Source of the DNA: Rhyacophila brunnea
Lineage: Eukaryota > Arthropoda > Insecta > Trichoptera > Rhyacophilidae
Length of the DNA: 64,000 nucleotides
Reading direction: 5' to 3'
Assembly (NCBI GenBank): GCA_022495005.1
Contig: JAGYXB010001020.1
Location: forward strand, 558,001 to 622,000
The position numbers and the translations under genes were made by a program. Below are positions 22,496 through 34,530 of this stretch, one piece after another. Every line of letters starts with the position of its first letter. Positions within the stretch are counted from its first letter, which is position 1. Under the pieces are notes generated by a model. That model saw only the letters and a program-made list of their open reading frames with translations, was not told the DNA's origin and did no database searches.

Positions 22496-22745
22496 TCATG
22501 GTTAATAATCGTGACCATTTTAAAATTCTGTTATTTTTTGGTAACCAAAACTTTCCACCCCTCTTGATCCTCTGCTTTTCTCAGAGCAGAGTGAAGTCAA
22601 CCCCATGTCAGCTCTATCACTTGGTCGCTATAGCTCGCCGATGTTCTTTTTATGGTTAGTCTTCTCTGGGGCTACCAAAACAACCAGTCTCCGGTCCGTA
22701 TCAAAAAATATGTCCAAAAAACTGCAGAATTTGTCTCAAAAATAT
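22496..22745 (-). mobile_element. LINE ORF2 3'-end fragment
   Basis: Diverged copy of the segment at 45150-45480. Shared blocks are CGTGACCAT, CAGCTCTATCACTTGGTCG, TCTTCTCTGG and AATATGTCCAAAAAACTGCA. On the minus strand it corresponds to the C-terminal tail of ORF2 of a non-LTR retrotransposon (see the better-preserved copy). Frames are broken and the 5' end is truncated. Confidence 0.55.
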
Positions 22746-22886
22746 TATTGAGAGTCATTCTTCTATCTTAAAGTTTATAAATAATTGTTTGATTCGTCTT
22801 ATTTTCTGTCCAAGAAATACAAAACATTCAGCGCCAGTTCCAGATTTTGATGGCATACATTTAATAAACATAATATTATATTTTAT

Positions 22887-23120
22887 CCAACCATGTCCCA
22901 TCCTAGTAAGATCATATTATGGGCTTCTACAGCGTGGAGGTTTTCGTAAACAGATTTTTTGTTACAAGAATTGTATGTCAGCCACTTGCTCAATCTATTA
23001 GGTGTATACTCTGACTCGTACACAAATTGAAAAACAATAATGTGTACTTTCCAGACCCAGTATTCGAACCTTGAACCCACGACACTATAGGCCGACGTTT
23101 AAACCACGGGGCCGTCGTGG
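22887..23120 (-). mobile_element. SINE-C copy with 8-bp target duplication
   Basis: Flanked by TATTTTAT on both sides (22879-22886 and 23121-23128). On the minus strand it begins with the tRNA-derived head CCCACGACGGCCCCGTGG, has a B-box-like GGTTCGAATAC, and runs through CACAAATTGAAAAACAATA-type, CTCAATCTATTAGGTG-type and CCTCCACGCTGTAGAAGCCC-type blocks to GGGACATGG. Near full length. Confidence 0.7.
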
Positions 23121-23211
23121 GTATTTTATTATATTTGTTTACCTACAAAACATGATTGTACAGTGTTTTTTTATCAAACTATTGTAATATAACATAATAA
23201 GTAGGTATTGT

Positions 23212-23275
23212 TGTTTTATTAAATTAAACAACAATACAATGCAGTTCCACCATGAATTGACAGTTAACAAAATAA
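23212..23275 (-). repeat. Fragment of the 2.2 kb palindrome family
   Basis: Reverse complement of 2176-2237: contains TTGACAGTTAACAAAA in plus orientation with CAATACAATGCAGTTCCACC before it. The palindromic core present at 2211-2413 is absent, so either the core inserted later at 2.2 kb or it was lost here. Confidence 0.55.
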
Positions 23276-23325
23276 AAGATAATAATAAGTAGGTATTATG
23301 TTTAAGATAATATATAATAATATTT

Positions 23326-23346
23326 AAAAAAAAAAAAAAAAAAAAA
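23326..23346. repeat. Poly(A) run
   Basis: Twenty-one A residues follow an ATAATATTT tract. Nothing upstream marks it clearly as a retroposon tail. Confidence 0.8.
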
Positions 23347-24469
23347 CGTATAAACTACTTACTTAATTTTTTAAGATATTGATGTTGATAGTTATTTTTG
23401 ACTTTAAAATCATCGTCAGAACGATTTGACTGTATTTAAAGTTGACTATCAAAACAGCAAACCCTATTATCGGTTCAAAATATATATTATATCGTGAAAA
23501 AGATGAGTTCTCGGGAATATATTTAGTTCGTTCTTTAAACATGATAGTAGCATAGTGAGGATTCTTATATTGATTTAGTACCTATGAGTATTTTAAAAGG
23601 TTTTCAAAAAGTTACCAAGGAAATTATGAATTTGAGATACCTTCAATATTTCCCACGGCCACGACAGGTACGGAGTTTAACGTATAAATAAAAAAAGCTA
23701 TATAAGTATTCTAGAATAAAATTCTCCGACGAATACTTGGTCCGGTCAAAGAAAACCATACGAGGTGTATTTATACTAAGCTCTTTAGAGTTATCAATCC
23801 TTGCATAAGTAACGTCATACAGGAGTAAAGTTAAATAACATTGAACTGTGACTGCTTACAACTTCCTTTCTATATATTTCATTCTACTTGTATACAATTT
23901 TCCATCTTATTTTTCACTATTTGTGCAGATAATAAGGTCATATTATGAGCAGTAGATTTTGTATAAAAACTATGGGTATATTCTACAAACTACTATTTTA
24001 ATACTATAAAACTAATAGTTATATGTTTTTGCATAGATTAACAGAAATTACATATTTATTAAGAAAGTGGTTATTTTTATATAAACTGTAATATATTATT
24101 ACGTGATTTTGGTTCATAATCCTACCAGGGTACAGTAGTATAATCGATTAAATATATTTATAATTTGCAGCATTTCTTGTGTTTTTTCCTTTACAGTGTT
24201 TTCGTTTCGGAATTTTTTTGTCACTTTTATTATAAATGCTTTAAGAAAATATGGCAACACTGATTTATTCTCCCTCAATAATTTATGCAATATTGAAGTG
24301 GCGAAAAGGTATAACTTGTTTATACAGCATCAAAGTCAAATGTGAAGATTAAAAAATAATAGTGATTAAATTCTTACTGTGAGAAATAAGTCTTTGAAAA
24401 AATATTAGGCTGTAATAAAATGTTCGTCATCTACTATCATATTTAGGCCAATCAAAAAACTGGTATCGT
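23347..24469. other. No recognisable gene
   Basis: AT-rich. A 30-bp motif with TTCCCACGGCCACGACA followed by ACGTATAAATA (about 23650-23690) has a relative at 41205-41240. Nothing else recognised. Confidence 0.35.
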
Positions 24470-24690
24470 ATACTACCAGGAAACTACCTAATAGTGCCCT
24501 CTAAACCAACCCGCCTTGCATCACACTCAGTCTTAATTGAGCGTATCACGAGGCCCCACGATTGGTGCGAAGCATCGCCAGTTGTTTATGGCTGGTAATA
24601 TATCAGGAGCAGATACCCAAGATTGAAGTTTCCACGCACTCAAATGTGCTTTGACTGAGTTTACAGAGACTATCTACGATTATTAAAAGT
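24470..24690 (+). repeat. Repeat C, best-preserved copy
   Basis: Contains CAGTCTTAATTGAGCGTATC then ACGAGGCCC, CATCGCCAGTTGTTTATGGC, ATCAGGAGCAGATACCCAAG, GATTGAAGTTTCCAC and CTCAAATGTGCTTTGACT. The same order occurs at 54555-54905 and, in part, at 10385-10505 and 41628-41710. No inverted ends or tRNA boxes seen. Origin unknown. Confidence 0.55.
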
Positions 24691-26920
24691 GTCTATGGGA
24701 AAGATTAGCACGGAGAATTGACAAAAAAAAATTATTCTAGTTAATTCACATATCGACTGCTCAATCTGCAAACCGTCTAACTCAATTTGGGCAAATTTTT
24801 CAGGAAGTAGAAAAAAAAAATTATTTTCACTAACGAGCGGAATTTAACAATTCCAAGGATACACTTAGAAATTATTTGTTTTTACAAATAAGCTGCAGTA
24901 TGAATAATTACACTATTTTAACTTTCTCTTTATATATAAAGAAAATGTATGTAAGGAGCGGATTTGTTCTATTTATAATATTGGAAATTTGGCATCTGCA
25001 GTTGGCTCTTTTGTGTAAAGAACGATAACGCATTTACGATAACGGTTTAGGAGTTTGAAATTTTGTGTAAGCATAAAAAATAAAGTTCATAACAAAATGC
25101 CATTAAATTATCATTTTTGGTTAAAAGTCCAGTTAGCTGGTTTGTTGATTAAGCAGTCGATATATTTAAAAACAAAGCTACAATACGGACATACTAAACT
25201 ATGTGAAGAGATTCACGTCCACAATATTACAACTACTGAAAACATTATATTAATTAACACGTGTTTAAGTTTATCCCATATTTCCCACACTCGATTGGAA
25301 CTCTGTTACACCACACCCGATAGGGTGGGCGATTTCCCATTAATTTATGCAGTATACTACTGTCCACAAGATTTCTATGTGCAAAAGTTGGCAATATAAT
25401 GCAGAAATTGACGCACACATTAGAGGCGGCATTGATTGCAGAGACCATTTGAGCGTAATTATACACAAAGCAGCCCGGCAACAATTTTGAAAAAAATGAG
25501 TTATTGTTATTTCTATAATCTCACACGTTTGTTTTACGTTCTGCACAAATCAGCCAAGCTGCTATCATACAAAAATCTCATATAAATGCGTTTTAAAGAT
25601 TTCACAAATTGTAGAATATGACATTTTCGATCTGTATAAAGCGACTAAGCTGCTGTCATACGAAAATGTCATATACATGCGTTTTAAAAATGTGGCATTT
25701 TTGATCAGCATAAAGTATCCACATGAAAATAATATGATGTAATTATTAATATACTGACTGTGTAAGATGTGTTTTTATACATCCAATTAATAAACATTAT
25801 TTTCTCAATTACATTATAGGTATGTTTTTCAGTTTATTATATATTATATATATATAATAATATAATATAATATACAGATTTTCATATAAAAATTAGTACC
25901 AGCCAGGTATTTAGGTAAATATTAATTTATTATTTACAAATTTTTCGAATTATTTTCATAACTTCGAAATTCCTGTAATACCTTAGAAGGTTTTTTTTAC
26001 GAAAATAGATGCAAAAATAAGGATTTTTCCTACAAAAATAAGAGTTAGCTGAATTACAGAATAAACATTCTAAAAATACGGTTTTGCATAAGACAGCCTG
26101 GACTGTGAAAACACCAAAATTTCATTGATTGTATGCTTTTATCTCTTTAAAAGTTACACAGAATCATAAATATATATAATATCTATCATTCAAAAAGTAT
26201 AAACAGTATATAGAGGCTTTGTGGATTTAAAGAAATATTATTTACATTTACAAACATGCTCATTTATTATTACATTTTAAAGGCATTGTTCATTGAGTAT
26301 ACTCATTTTTCAATGAATGTGAATGCTACTAAAAAAATGTGTATCAAAACAAGTTAAGGTTAAACGACCAGAATCAAAATCGTATTAATAAAATAATATT
26401 TATATGGATACCGGATGTACATGATTTGACATTGAATTTCACTGAATAAGCCCACAGCCATTATGTTTTAACAAGTAACCCATCCTCCCTGACAATATTT
26501 TCAGTGTACTGGTGTATTTTTTTTTTCAAAGTTTCAGTTTAGTTTTTTGAAAACTTTTTTGTTGTTTATTCCACTTATATATTATATATTATTATACCTT
26601 TACTGGGTATTTTAATACCTTCACAAACACTTCTTGTGACCTGGGAATCCGACAAACAAAGATTGTTTTAGCTGAAGTTTTCACATTTCACTGAATGTCT
26701 GAGTACACAATCTGCTTTTTAGACAAACGAAAGCGTATGCACTAGGTAAAAAACGGAATCGTAGGTACAAACTATACCCTAACAATTCACTCATATAGCT
26801 AGATTATATTATTCAAAAGCCTGTTGTATAAATTTATCGCACTTTATTAAATATAGAAAAATAGAATAGTATTTCACGAGCATTTTTATCAGACTGTGAA
26901 AAGGATTTACAATATACTAA
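24691..26920. other. No recognisable gene; unassigned 114-codon frame
   Basis: The longest frame, 25055-25399 (+), has mixed composition and no domain I recognise. Two minus-strand frames overlap it, which is what chance looks like. AT dinucleotide-rich tracts lie at 25845-25880. Confidence 0.3.
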
Positions 26921-27390
26921 CTACAAGATGAGAAGAACTTTTTATATAAAATGTTTTTAAATTTGCTGTTGAATTATTATGCTCAATATGCTCAAACTTG
27001 TAAGTACTTGATATGAAGTAAATAAAAAACAAACAAACTAGAATACTGAAATGTCATTGACATTTCATTTTGATTTCCATAGTAACGCACGCATATATTA
27101 ATAATTTAGTTGCTATGACCACTCCCTTAGCAACCAATAATAGTCTTTTACTTTTAACGGATTTTTATGAAATAACTTTCCATACAAAACAGAATTAACT
27201 GAAAAAAATTCAATTCTGCTTGTAGATGGCTAAAAGTATTAAAGAATGCATTGGCATCGTGTTCTGATATATTCTAAAAGTTTCAAATGTCTAGCTAAAC
27301 GGTAGGTTAGTTAAAAATCGATTGCAAGATTTTTACTGAACAAACAACCACCGGACAAACAAGATTACGAGCTAATAAAAACGTTGTAAA
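26921..27390 (+). repeat. Repeat D copy 2
   Basis: Same order of landmarks as copy 1 (ATTTCCATAGTAACGCACGC, TAGCAACCAATAATAG, AGAATGCATTGGCATCGTGT, GTCTAGCTAAACGG), ending in AAAAACGTTGTAAAA. Contains CCACCGGACAAACAAGATTA near its end. Confidence 0.65.
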
Positions 27391-27624
27391 AAAAATGGAA
27401 GGTACCGCTCATCAATCGCCATCCGACCGCATTGATATATCGTCTATTAATGATTATATTAATTAAAATTAAACATAATATAACATATAACTTATTCCAT
27501 ATAGATATATATATTATTTTATTCATGACCATTGGCTTTAATATGATATTTTCAAGTCATATTTATACATTTTTTTTAAATCTCAGAGAACACAAATTAG
27601 AAAAAATCCTAGAAAAAAGAATCT

Positions 27625-27704
27625 GACCAATGATGTTCAAAACTAATATCTTTTCACTACAAGGATGAGCGCTCTACCGATTGAGCTATCGGGCTCTCTA
27701 TGAT
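27625..27704 (-). mobile_element. Decayed tRNA-like sequence (SINE head or tRNA pseudogene)
   Basis: On the minus strand GAGCCCGATAGCTCAATCGG then TAGAGCGCTCATCC is a good 5' half of a tRNA, with the canonical A box TAGCTCAATCGGTAGAGC. The T-arm region is only hinted at by GTTTTGAACATC. The acceptor 3' strand does not pair, so a working tRNA is unlikely. No other copy of this head in the window. Confidence 0.5.
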
Positions 27705-28079
27705 TGATGAGAATAAGGCCTAACATCCGTGTCTTCATCTTTGTGATTGAACCAAGGCTATTAATAAATGCCTAACACGTCTCAAGATTGCGTCTGACAT
27801 TAGCTAAATTTGGTGATGGTATTCGCTAACAAATACGCATATTATTTAAGAATGAACCTTATATCATATTATTTAATTTTTAATTGAGTTTGGTGTAGAT
27901 TTAATTTTCCTTGTATTTTTACAAATTTTAAATTTCTCTTCTTTAGTCAGTATCAATACAAGCTTAATCCATTTCTATCGGATCAATTGGTATTGCCACG
28001 TTATTGAAAAAAGTAATATTTTATACATATTATTTATACCATCACTAATAATTATTGCGCAAGCATATTTTTTCATGGC

Positions 28080-28350
28080 GGATTCTTCCATTATTACTAA
28101 CGTCATAGTGGCAGTTGTTACTTTAAAAATAAAAACAACGATAAATAATTATATAACTTAGTAATATAAGTTAAAGTGTATATAAATAAATCAACGGCGT
28201 TCCAATAAGCGGTCCTTTTTATTGAGTGTGTAATTTAACAAGATAATCAAGAGCTAGTCGAATAATCTAGTTTATTAAAAGTTTTGTTTTTGTTTTGTTA
28301 CGCCAAAGAAGTATAACTTCTAACGCGTATGCATAAGTATACACACCGAT
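28080..28350 (-). repeat. Repeat I copy 3, distal half
   Basis: Shares with copy 1 (5680-5850) the stretch ACTTTAAAAATAAAAACAAC through TTAAAGTGTAT, CCAATAAGCGGTC and ACACACCGATTTTTTT. Here it also keeps the terminal palindrome CCAAAGAAGTATAACTTCTA followed by ACGCG. In the orientation of copy 1 this is the end opposite the other GAAGTATAACTTC end, so the family has inverted termini. The tRNA-like part is missing. Confidence 0.5.
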
Positions 28351-28371
28351 TTTTTTAAAATAAATTTTATC

Positions 28372-28660
28372 TCAATTGAGACATTTCAATTTTCTCTTTG
28401 CGACGTATATTCTGAGGACGAATCTCTGAAAAGGATCAGGCGCACCGCAAAAACGCCAGTAATCTCGTTCTATTCCAGCCATATTTTCCACACTTGAGCT
28501 TTCACAAGAAACGGAATGAAAAAACACAACAACAACGGAACTAAAAGCGAGCGGGGTAAAGGAACACAAAAACAATTTTCTCTGTAATTAAACATAGACG
28601 TCGCTTTTCGTCCACTCAGAGGTAAAGAAGCATAAATCGTTCCCATGATGCCTTTCATCT
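28372..28660. other. GC-raised unique patch
   Basis: About 280 bp less AT-rich than its surroundings, with CGACGTATATTC, GGCGCACCGC and AGCGAGCGGGG. Minus-strand frames of 62-67 codons overlap each other in different registers. No known domain. Possibly regulatory or an exon of a gene outside view. Confidence 0.2.
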
Positions 28661-28789
28661 CATCTTTTAAACATACTTACACACATCTCTCATAATTTTT
28701 GCCGAAGATAGTGTAGGTAAAAGTATACAACCTCTATTATGATTACTTATATCAAACTTAAACTAAGACACGTTATATATATATTTATA

Positions 28790-28852
28790 ATGTCCGATCG
28801 TAAGATGATCATAACATGGGCCTCCACAGTGTGGAGGTTTGTATTAACTTAA
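28790..28852 (-). mobile_element. SINE-C 3' fragment
   Basis: TGTCCGATCGTAAGATGATC then ATGGGCCTCCACAGTGTGGA and GGTTTGTATTAA match the 3' end of SINE-C only. Confidence 0.55.
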
Positions 28853-29760
28853 CTATGCGGGAGAGAGTGAGAAAAAGAGATGAAATATTAAAAGAGGTAA
28901 AAGATGAGAGAAAATATAAAGAAGTGAATATCAGTGGGCGGTGGATAAAGAAAGAATATATTAAAGGTGTAAAGTGTAAGTAATAATGTATTAATTTTCA
29001 TGAGAAAAGGTTGACGTCTGAGTTGCGCGATCGGATAAATATAACACCCACATTGCATTGCTTCCATGTTTGCTACACTTAATCGCTTAATAACATAGGT
29101 ATATGCATTTTGCTGACACACTTACTCGTGTCAAATACACCAGCTTTATTGAAATAAATACCTACCAATCTATATTGGTATTGCTTTTTAGCATTGAAAC
29201 AGGCAGTGAAGCAAATGATGCCAATAAATCCGAACGAAAAAACAAAGGAAATTTGATCGAAACCGTCAGAGTGATTCATAAATGGCATAAAATTATTCAA
29301 ACCAAATGGAATTATGAAAAACTCTTGATTTAAACCGTAATAATATGTACAAATAATTACTATCACTATTAGCAGTAATTATTTTAAAATAAATTATTCT
29401 AAATATTTAAAGTGGCAACCCACTGCTCAAATACGAACACTCTACCAGTAAATTGTTGTGAGCAAATTACGAATAAAATGCCACGAACGTATTTTTTAAA
29501 TTTGTAAATTTTAAATTCTACCATTAACGGTTTCGAAAAATAACTAGTTATTTCAAATTTAGTGATCTCTATTATATATCACATATAAAAAAAATGTTCC
29601 ATCGAAAACAGCTTGAATTCTTAATAATATTGAAAACATTAAAAGAACTGTTGAATTGAATCGTGAATCGAAAGTGTGATTATATTAAGTTTTTCTTACA
29701 ATGATAATAAAACATATTACTAACAACAATAATGAAATGTTTTAACTTCCATTATTATAT
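28853..29760. other. No recognisable gene
   Basis: Overlapping frames of 76 (+) and 95 (-) codons at 29079-29366 have no recognisable content. A purine-rich GAGAGA/AAAGAGA stretch lies at 28855-28920. Confidence 0.3.
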
Positions 29761-30050
29761 TTAATTCTTCAGTAGCAACACTGAAATGATTGTCATCGTA
29801 AAATGCAAAAAGTGTGCCAACGCGCAACAGAATGCGAAAACTATCAAAATTGTTTCAAAACTGTCGGCAACAAAATAAGAGGGTAACACATTACATAACA
29901 CGCGTCCCACCAACCAGGAGCCACGTGTTATGTTACCACGGGCATTCAGCATCATGAACTCACTCCACTCTACTCTCTCAGAGAAATGTGGACACAAATG
30001 AAAACATAATATGACTATCTGCATGTGCGGCGGAAAACACAGCAAGGTTA
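29761..30050. other. GC-raised unique patch with CACGTG box
   Basis: A 94-codon minus-strand frame covers this patch, but I recognise no domain. A perfect E-box CACGTG lies in GAGCCACGTGTTATG near 29920, within a short inverted pair GTAACACATTACATAACACG / CGTGTTATGTTACC. Could be regulatory. Confidence 0.2.
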
Positions 30051-31219
30051 CATTCTGTTTTTTTTATTATTATTGTAAAGTTTTAGCACCTTTTTAGAAG
30101 GGACTAAAAAATAACAATAAAGTAGGTCCCTACACCATTTTACATAATTAAAACTTAAAACTTTGCTTTAGTTAAAAGTTAAGTTTAAATTAAAACAAAT
30201 TCAGCAAAAATACACTAATTATTGCGATTACTAATAGGTATATTGAGATATAAAAAAAACTTCTGAAATATTATATAACATAATAATATATGTATAGATG
30301 TGTTAACAAGAGTTGATTCTAACCAATACTCACACAGACGCATTGTGTTAAAAAATGATATTTCACCTTTTTAAATCAACATCAACGTGTACGCATGTTG
30401 TCCTCTTTTCGCTATTATAAGCGTGATAAGTAGGCGTAAGCAAGACAAACGGATACTTTTTGTAGATGTTGGGCAATGTCCGTTGCCTCAGAAATGCACT
30501 AATACACACAATCTTTCGTATTTGTGTTCGTATCCAAGTGAGACAAGCCAATTCAGTTCATTAAAAACTGTCGGCGATAACGAGCATAGAACATTTACAA
30601 ATTAGCCTCGCCTACTTCTTGCATACGGGTCTTAATGTAGAATAGAATAGAACATATGAATGTTATTTTTTTTACGTATCAAAACAATGCTAACCTAATA
30701 TTGTATATTTTTTTCATATATGAAAAAACAAAATCATATTTCAATTTTATTGAATCATCGTAAGTATATTGAGTCAATGACGCAATGTCCAATGAAACAT
30801 TTTTCGTACAATAATATAACATAACGTTTTTATAGTGAGTTATTTTTTGTCTATGGTTGGTAATACAGAGAGTGTAAAACTAGTGACGATTCAATGAAAT
30901 GATTTAATAAATTTACATTCAATTCAATCACTGCACAATAATACAAATCGTTCGTTATCTGGACCTAGAGGCTGCCAAATCGACGAAGTTTTGTGAAATT
31001 GCACGGTGACGAAATACACGACCGAGAGTAGTATATTCATTTTGCGCGATCTTCATCCAACACTGGTTTCATCCAGGCTGATAATTATAACGATAAAATG
31101 TTTTAAATAAAAATTATTTATCTAAACGACTATTTCACCTTCAAACAACGTGAAAAGAAATTGAGAATCGGAAGATATACATACACTCATGTAATTGAAC
31201 TATTTAAAATGAGACACAG
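30051..31219. other. No recognisable gene
   Basis: Overlapping 62-72 codon frames at 30363-30605 in both directions. No recognisable domain or repeat. Confidence 0.3.
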
Positions 31220-31229
31220 CCTTTTTAGG

Positions 31230-31651
31230 GGTTTAAGTTGCAATCCCGAAGGCTGAAATCCCGAATACCGAAATCCCAAACGCTGAAATCCCGAATAGCT
31301 AAAATCCCGAATGGCCGGAATCCCGAAGGCCGAAATACCGAAAAAATAAATACAAATTGCGCAATCCTAACACTTACCTTGAATTGCGCAAATTTTAGAA
31401 GAGAGACAAAAACGCATTTGTTCTACAAAAAAATGTTAAGATAGCGCAATTATTACTGTTTGTATTTTTTTATTTTTCGGGATTCCGGCCATTCGGGATT
31501 TCAGCCATTCGGGATTTCAGCATTCGAGATTTCGACATTCGGGATTTCGGCCTTCGGGATTTCGGTTTTCGGGATTTAGGCTTTCGGGATTTCGGCCATT
31601 CGGGATTTCAGCATTCGGGATTTCGGCGTTCGGGATTTCGTCCAGCACTCC
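31230..31651. mobile_element. Foldback-like element built of inverted minisatellite arrays
   Basis: Flanked by CTTTTTAGG on both sides (31221-31229 and 31652-31660; 10 bp if the preceding C is counted). The left part (31240-31340) has six or seven 15-16 bp units of the form ATCCCGAATGCCGAA. After an AT-rich centre of about 130 bp, the right part (31475-31645) has about eleven units in the opposite orientation (TTCGGGATTTCGGCC type). A 9-10 bp target duplication and repeat-rich inverted arms fit foldback/MULE-type elements (inference). The 68-codon plus frame is a by-product of the array. Confidence 0.7.
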
Positions 31652-31660
31652 CTTTTTAGG

Positions 31661-31999
31661 TATAATAATATTATATTACGTTTACTGACTCATAATAATA
31701 TGCAAAAATATCAATAGTCTTAATAATGATAATAGGTAAATAGATAGCATTGAATAGGTACAATCATCATAACACTTAGAATCAAAATCAAACATGTCTA
31801 TTTTTAATAAATTATTTAAATTGACATATTAATAATAATATTATTAGATATATACATAATATCATTTTTGGTAAGAGTCACATTTTGGCTGTCAACACAT
31901 TACACTTTTTTTACCAATATAATTTTTTTTTTTTAATCTCCAATGTAAAGAGATGATACTTATTTATAATATTCATAAATTATTAGTGACTATACAATC
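31661..31999. other. No recognisable feature
   Basis: AT-rich sequence with no gene or repeat family member recognised. Confidence 0.4.
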
Positions 32000-32215
32000 C
32001 TATGTAAATCTGGGCCCCCTTATAAATATGTTTCTTAACAGATTTTTGTTTAGTGAAAATTGGGTGTTGGTTACTTGCTCAACCTGTAAGATACATAGCC
32101 AGGGTCCAAATATACATTGAAAAACAACATGTAAATTTCTACACGACCCGGAATTTTAACCCAAGACCTACGACAATAAATTCCTGACATGTAACTCGAC
32201 CATTGTGGGCATAAT
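32000..32215 (-). mobile_element. SINE-C, diverged copy
   Basis: Shows TTAACAGATTTTTGTTTA, TTACTTGCTCAACCTGTAAG, CATTGAAAAACAAC, CACGACCCGGAATTTTAACC and the head end CCATTGTGGGC. All SINE-C landmarks are present but many bases differ. Confidence 0.55.
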
Positions 32216-32530
32216 ATTATAATATGGATCACGAAAACCTCTACAAAATTGACTGAGCAATACTAGAAACATAATATATTATAGTTTTTGGTGGACACCT
32301 ATCAAATTTTATCCAAAAAATAGACTTAATAAATCTAAATTTCATACATAAGCACATTATGACGTTTTGCAAATATTACCATTGTTATAAAATTGGCCAT
32401 GATATCTGTATATATTTTTATACATCACATATAGACAAAAAATATGTATTAGATGAACGGAACAATATATCAAACTCCGTGAAAGTAAATATTATTAAGT
32501 CACTCGTTACTGAATATGAGCTTTACTTAA

Positions 32531-33895
32531 GGGGGGACATGCTCGTCGAAGGTCAAAATTGAGTTTTTATTGTATTTTCAAACCATGATCCTGGACACTC
32601 CTTTAACGTTGTAGACAATCTATTTATATAATTTTGAAGCCTTATTATCCTTTATAGTTATTTTAAACATTAGATGACTGCATAAAGTATTTTTGTTACA
32701 TAAAATAGTATTCTTTTAAACCTCTCGCTCTAATGTTTTAGAATATAGTCATATTTCGGTACATAACTGTGCAGTGGTGTTAAGATTTTTTACATTTATT
32801 AATTTTTAAACGCATTTTATATTATTATAGTGAAATATGTACGATAAAAAATTATATTGATAATCTCTGTGATCCCAAATTTGACAAGAATTAGGCATTT
32901 TATTATTCAAAAAATGGGCAAGATTAACACATTTGAAGATGATTCTAAAGATACTTATATAAGCTATGTTTTTGACTATTCAAGTGTGATAAACATCTTA
33001 CGAATAATGATTGCTTTATAATAATTATTGACCTAAGAATAAGGTAGTGTTTTTTTGAAATACGCCATTTCTTTTGGCATTCCCCAGTGGTTAAGCTACA
33101 ACATACGGCCGTAGCCATAAATTGACAAACTATAATTAAAGTAGGGAGTAAAATTATGTTAACGCGCGTGTTTGAACATGTACATAACCGAATTTTTTTT
33201 AATTTTTTTTTAAACGGTACATGTTCAAACACGCGCGTCAATATCATTTTACTCCCTACTTTAATTATAGTTTGTCAATTTATGGCTACGGCCGTATGTT
33301 GTAGCTTAACCACTGGGGAATGACAAAAGAAATGGCGTATTTCAAAAAAACACTACCTTATTCTTAGGTCAATAATTATTATAAAGCAATCATTATTCAT
33401 AAAATGTTTATTACACTTGAATGGTCAAAGACATGCTTATAATAAGTATCTTTAGAATTATCTTCAAATGTGTTAATCTTGCCGATTTTTTGAATAATAA
33501 AATGCCTAATTCTTGTCAAATTTGGGATCACAGAGATTATCAATATAATTTTTTATCGTAATATTTTACTAAAATTATCTCGTCATAAATTATACTAATG
33601 GTTTTATAAATGCGTTTAAAAATTAATAAATGTAAAAAAATCTTAACACCACTGCACAGTTATGTACCGAAATATGACTATATTCTAAAACATTAGAGCG
33701 AGAGGTTTAAAAAGAATACTATGTTATGTAACAAAAATACTTTATGCAGTCATCAAATGTTTAAAATAACTATAAAGGATAATAAGGCTTCAAAATTATT
33801 TAAATAGATTATCTACAACGTTTAAGGGGTGTCCAGGATCATGGTTTGAAAATACAATAAAACTCAATTTTGACCTTCGACGAGCATGTCCCCCC
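32531..33895. mobile_element. 1.37-kb near-perfect palindromic element (family P), copy 1
   Basis: Flanked by TTAA (32527-32530 and 33896-33899). The left arm starts GGGGGGACATGCTCGTCGAA and the right arm is its mirror, ending TTCGACGAGCATGTCCCCCC. The arms are about 670 bp each and meet at an AT-rich centre near 33200, between GTTTGAACATGTAC and GTACATGTTCAAAC. Arm similarity is very high throughout by eye. No transposase frame is present. A 100-codon minus frame (32945-33247) spans the centre but recurs only because the element recurs. TTAA or TAA duplication with G-rich ends fits PIF/Harbinger-type MITEs better than piggyBac, whose ends start CCC. Confidence 0.8.
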
Positions 33896-33899
33896 TTAA

Positions 33900-34530
33900 G
33901 TACATTATTATTATTTACACAAAATAATATACTTAAGTAAGACTTCCAGCCATCAATACCTAATATTAGTTAAGATAGCCGATTTTATGTGTAATATATA
34001 TATTATATGATTTGATTCATTATATATTATTGTCTCAAGCTATATCATAAATGTATTTCACAGAAGAGAAATCAATACGATGCGCACACATTCGTAAAAA
34101 AAATAATTAAAAAAGAAAAATTAGCATCCGGAATGCGATGGTTTTGGGTCCAATTCGATTTAAATATTTTCAATTATTTACGTTTTTAATATGTTTATTT
34201 CTGAGATAATAATATTAAATTTCGTATATTATTGCAATGAATTAAAAAACAGTTTTATTGTAATACGGTTTGCCCAGATAAATGCAATGATTATGAATAC
34301 AAAACACATAATAACATTTTTTTTTTAATCAAAACAATATATAATTCATGTTTATTAGTGATTGAATATTATTCCAAGGGTAGGTAACTTACTGCATCCA
34401 GATAACTTTTAGACATAAATTATATCAGTATGAATTTTTGGTATTGTGACTTTATAATAATTTATATTCAATAACCTCAACCCAATAATTTTTCAGATAC
34501 TTCCTATCTTGTTTCAGGTATAGGCTGTGA
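33900..34530. other. No recognisable feature
   Basis: AT-rich sequence with no gene or repeat family member recognised. Confidence 0.4.

Noticed and set aside
25055..25399. 114-codon open frame as a host gene
   Set aside because: No recognisable domain, and overlapping minus-strand frames of similar length suggest chance.
31240..31645. CRISPR-like array
   Set aside because: Units are contiguous 15-16 bp repeats without unique spacers, arranged in two opposite orientations and flanked by a target duplication.
32945..33247. Open frame recurring in all family P copies (17497-17757, 32945-33247, 39327-39563), with a shared MATAVCCS...GECQKKWRISKKH stretch
   Set aside because: It recurs because the DNA repeat recurs. 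Differences between copies change amino acids freely, and the frame crosses the palindrome centre, so it does not look like a selected protein.
32531..33895. piggyBac element on the strength of TTAA flanks
   Set aside because: piggyBac ends read TTAACCC going inward. Here they read TTAAGGG, and the flank can equally be a TAA duplication, so PIF/Harbinger-type is the better guess.
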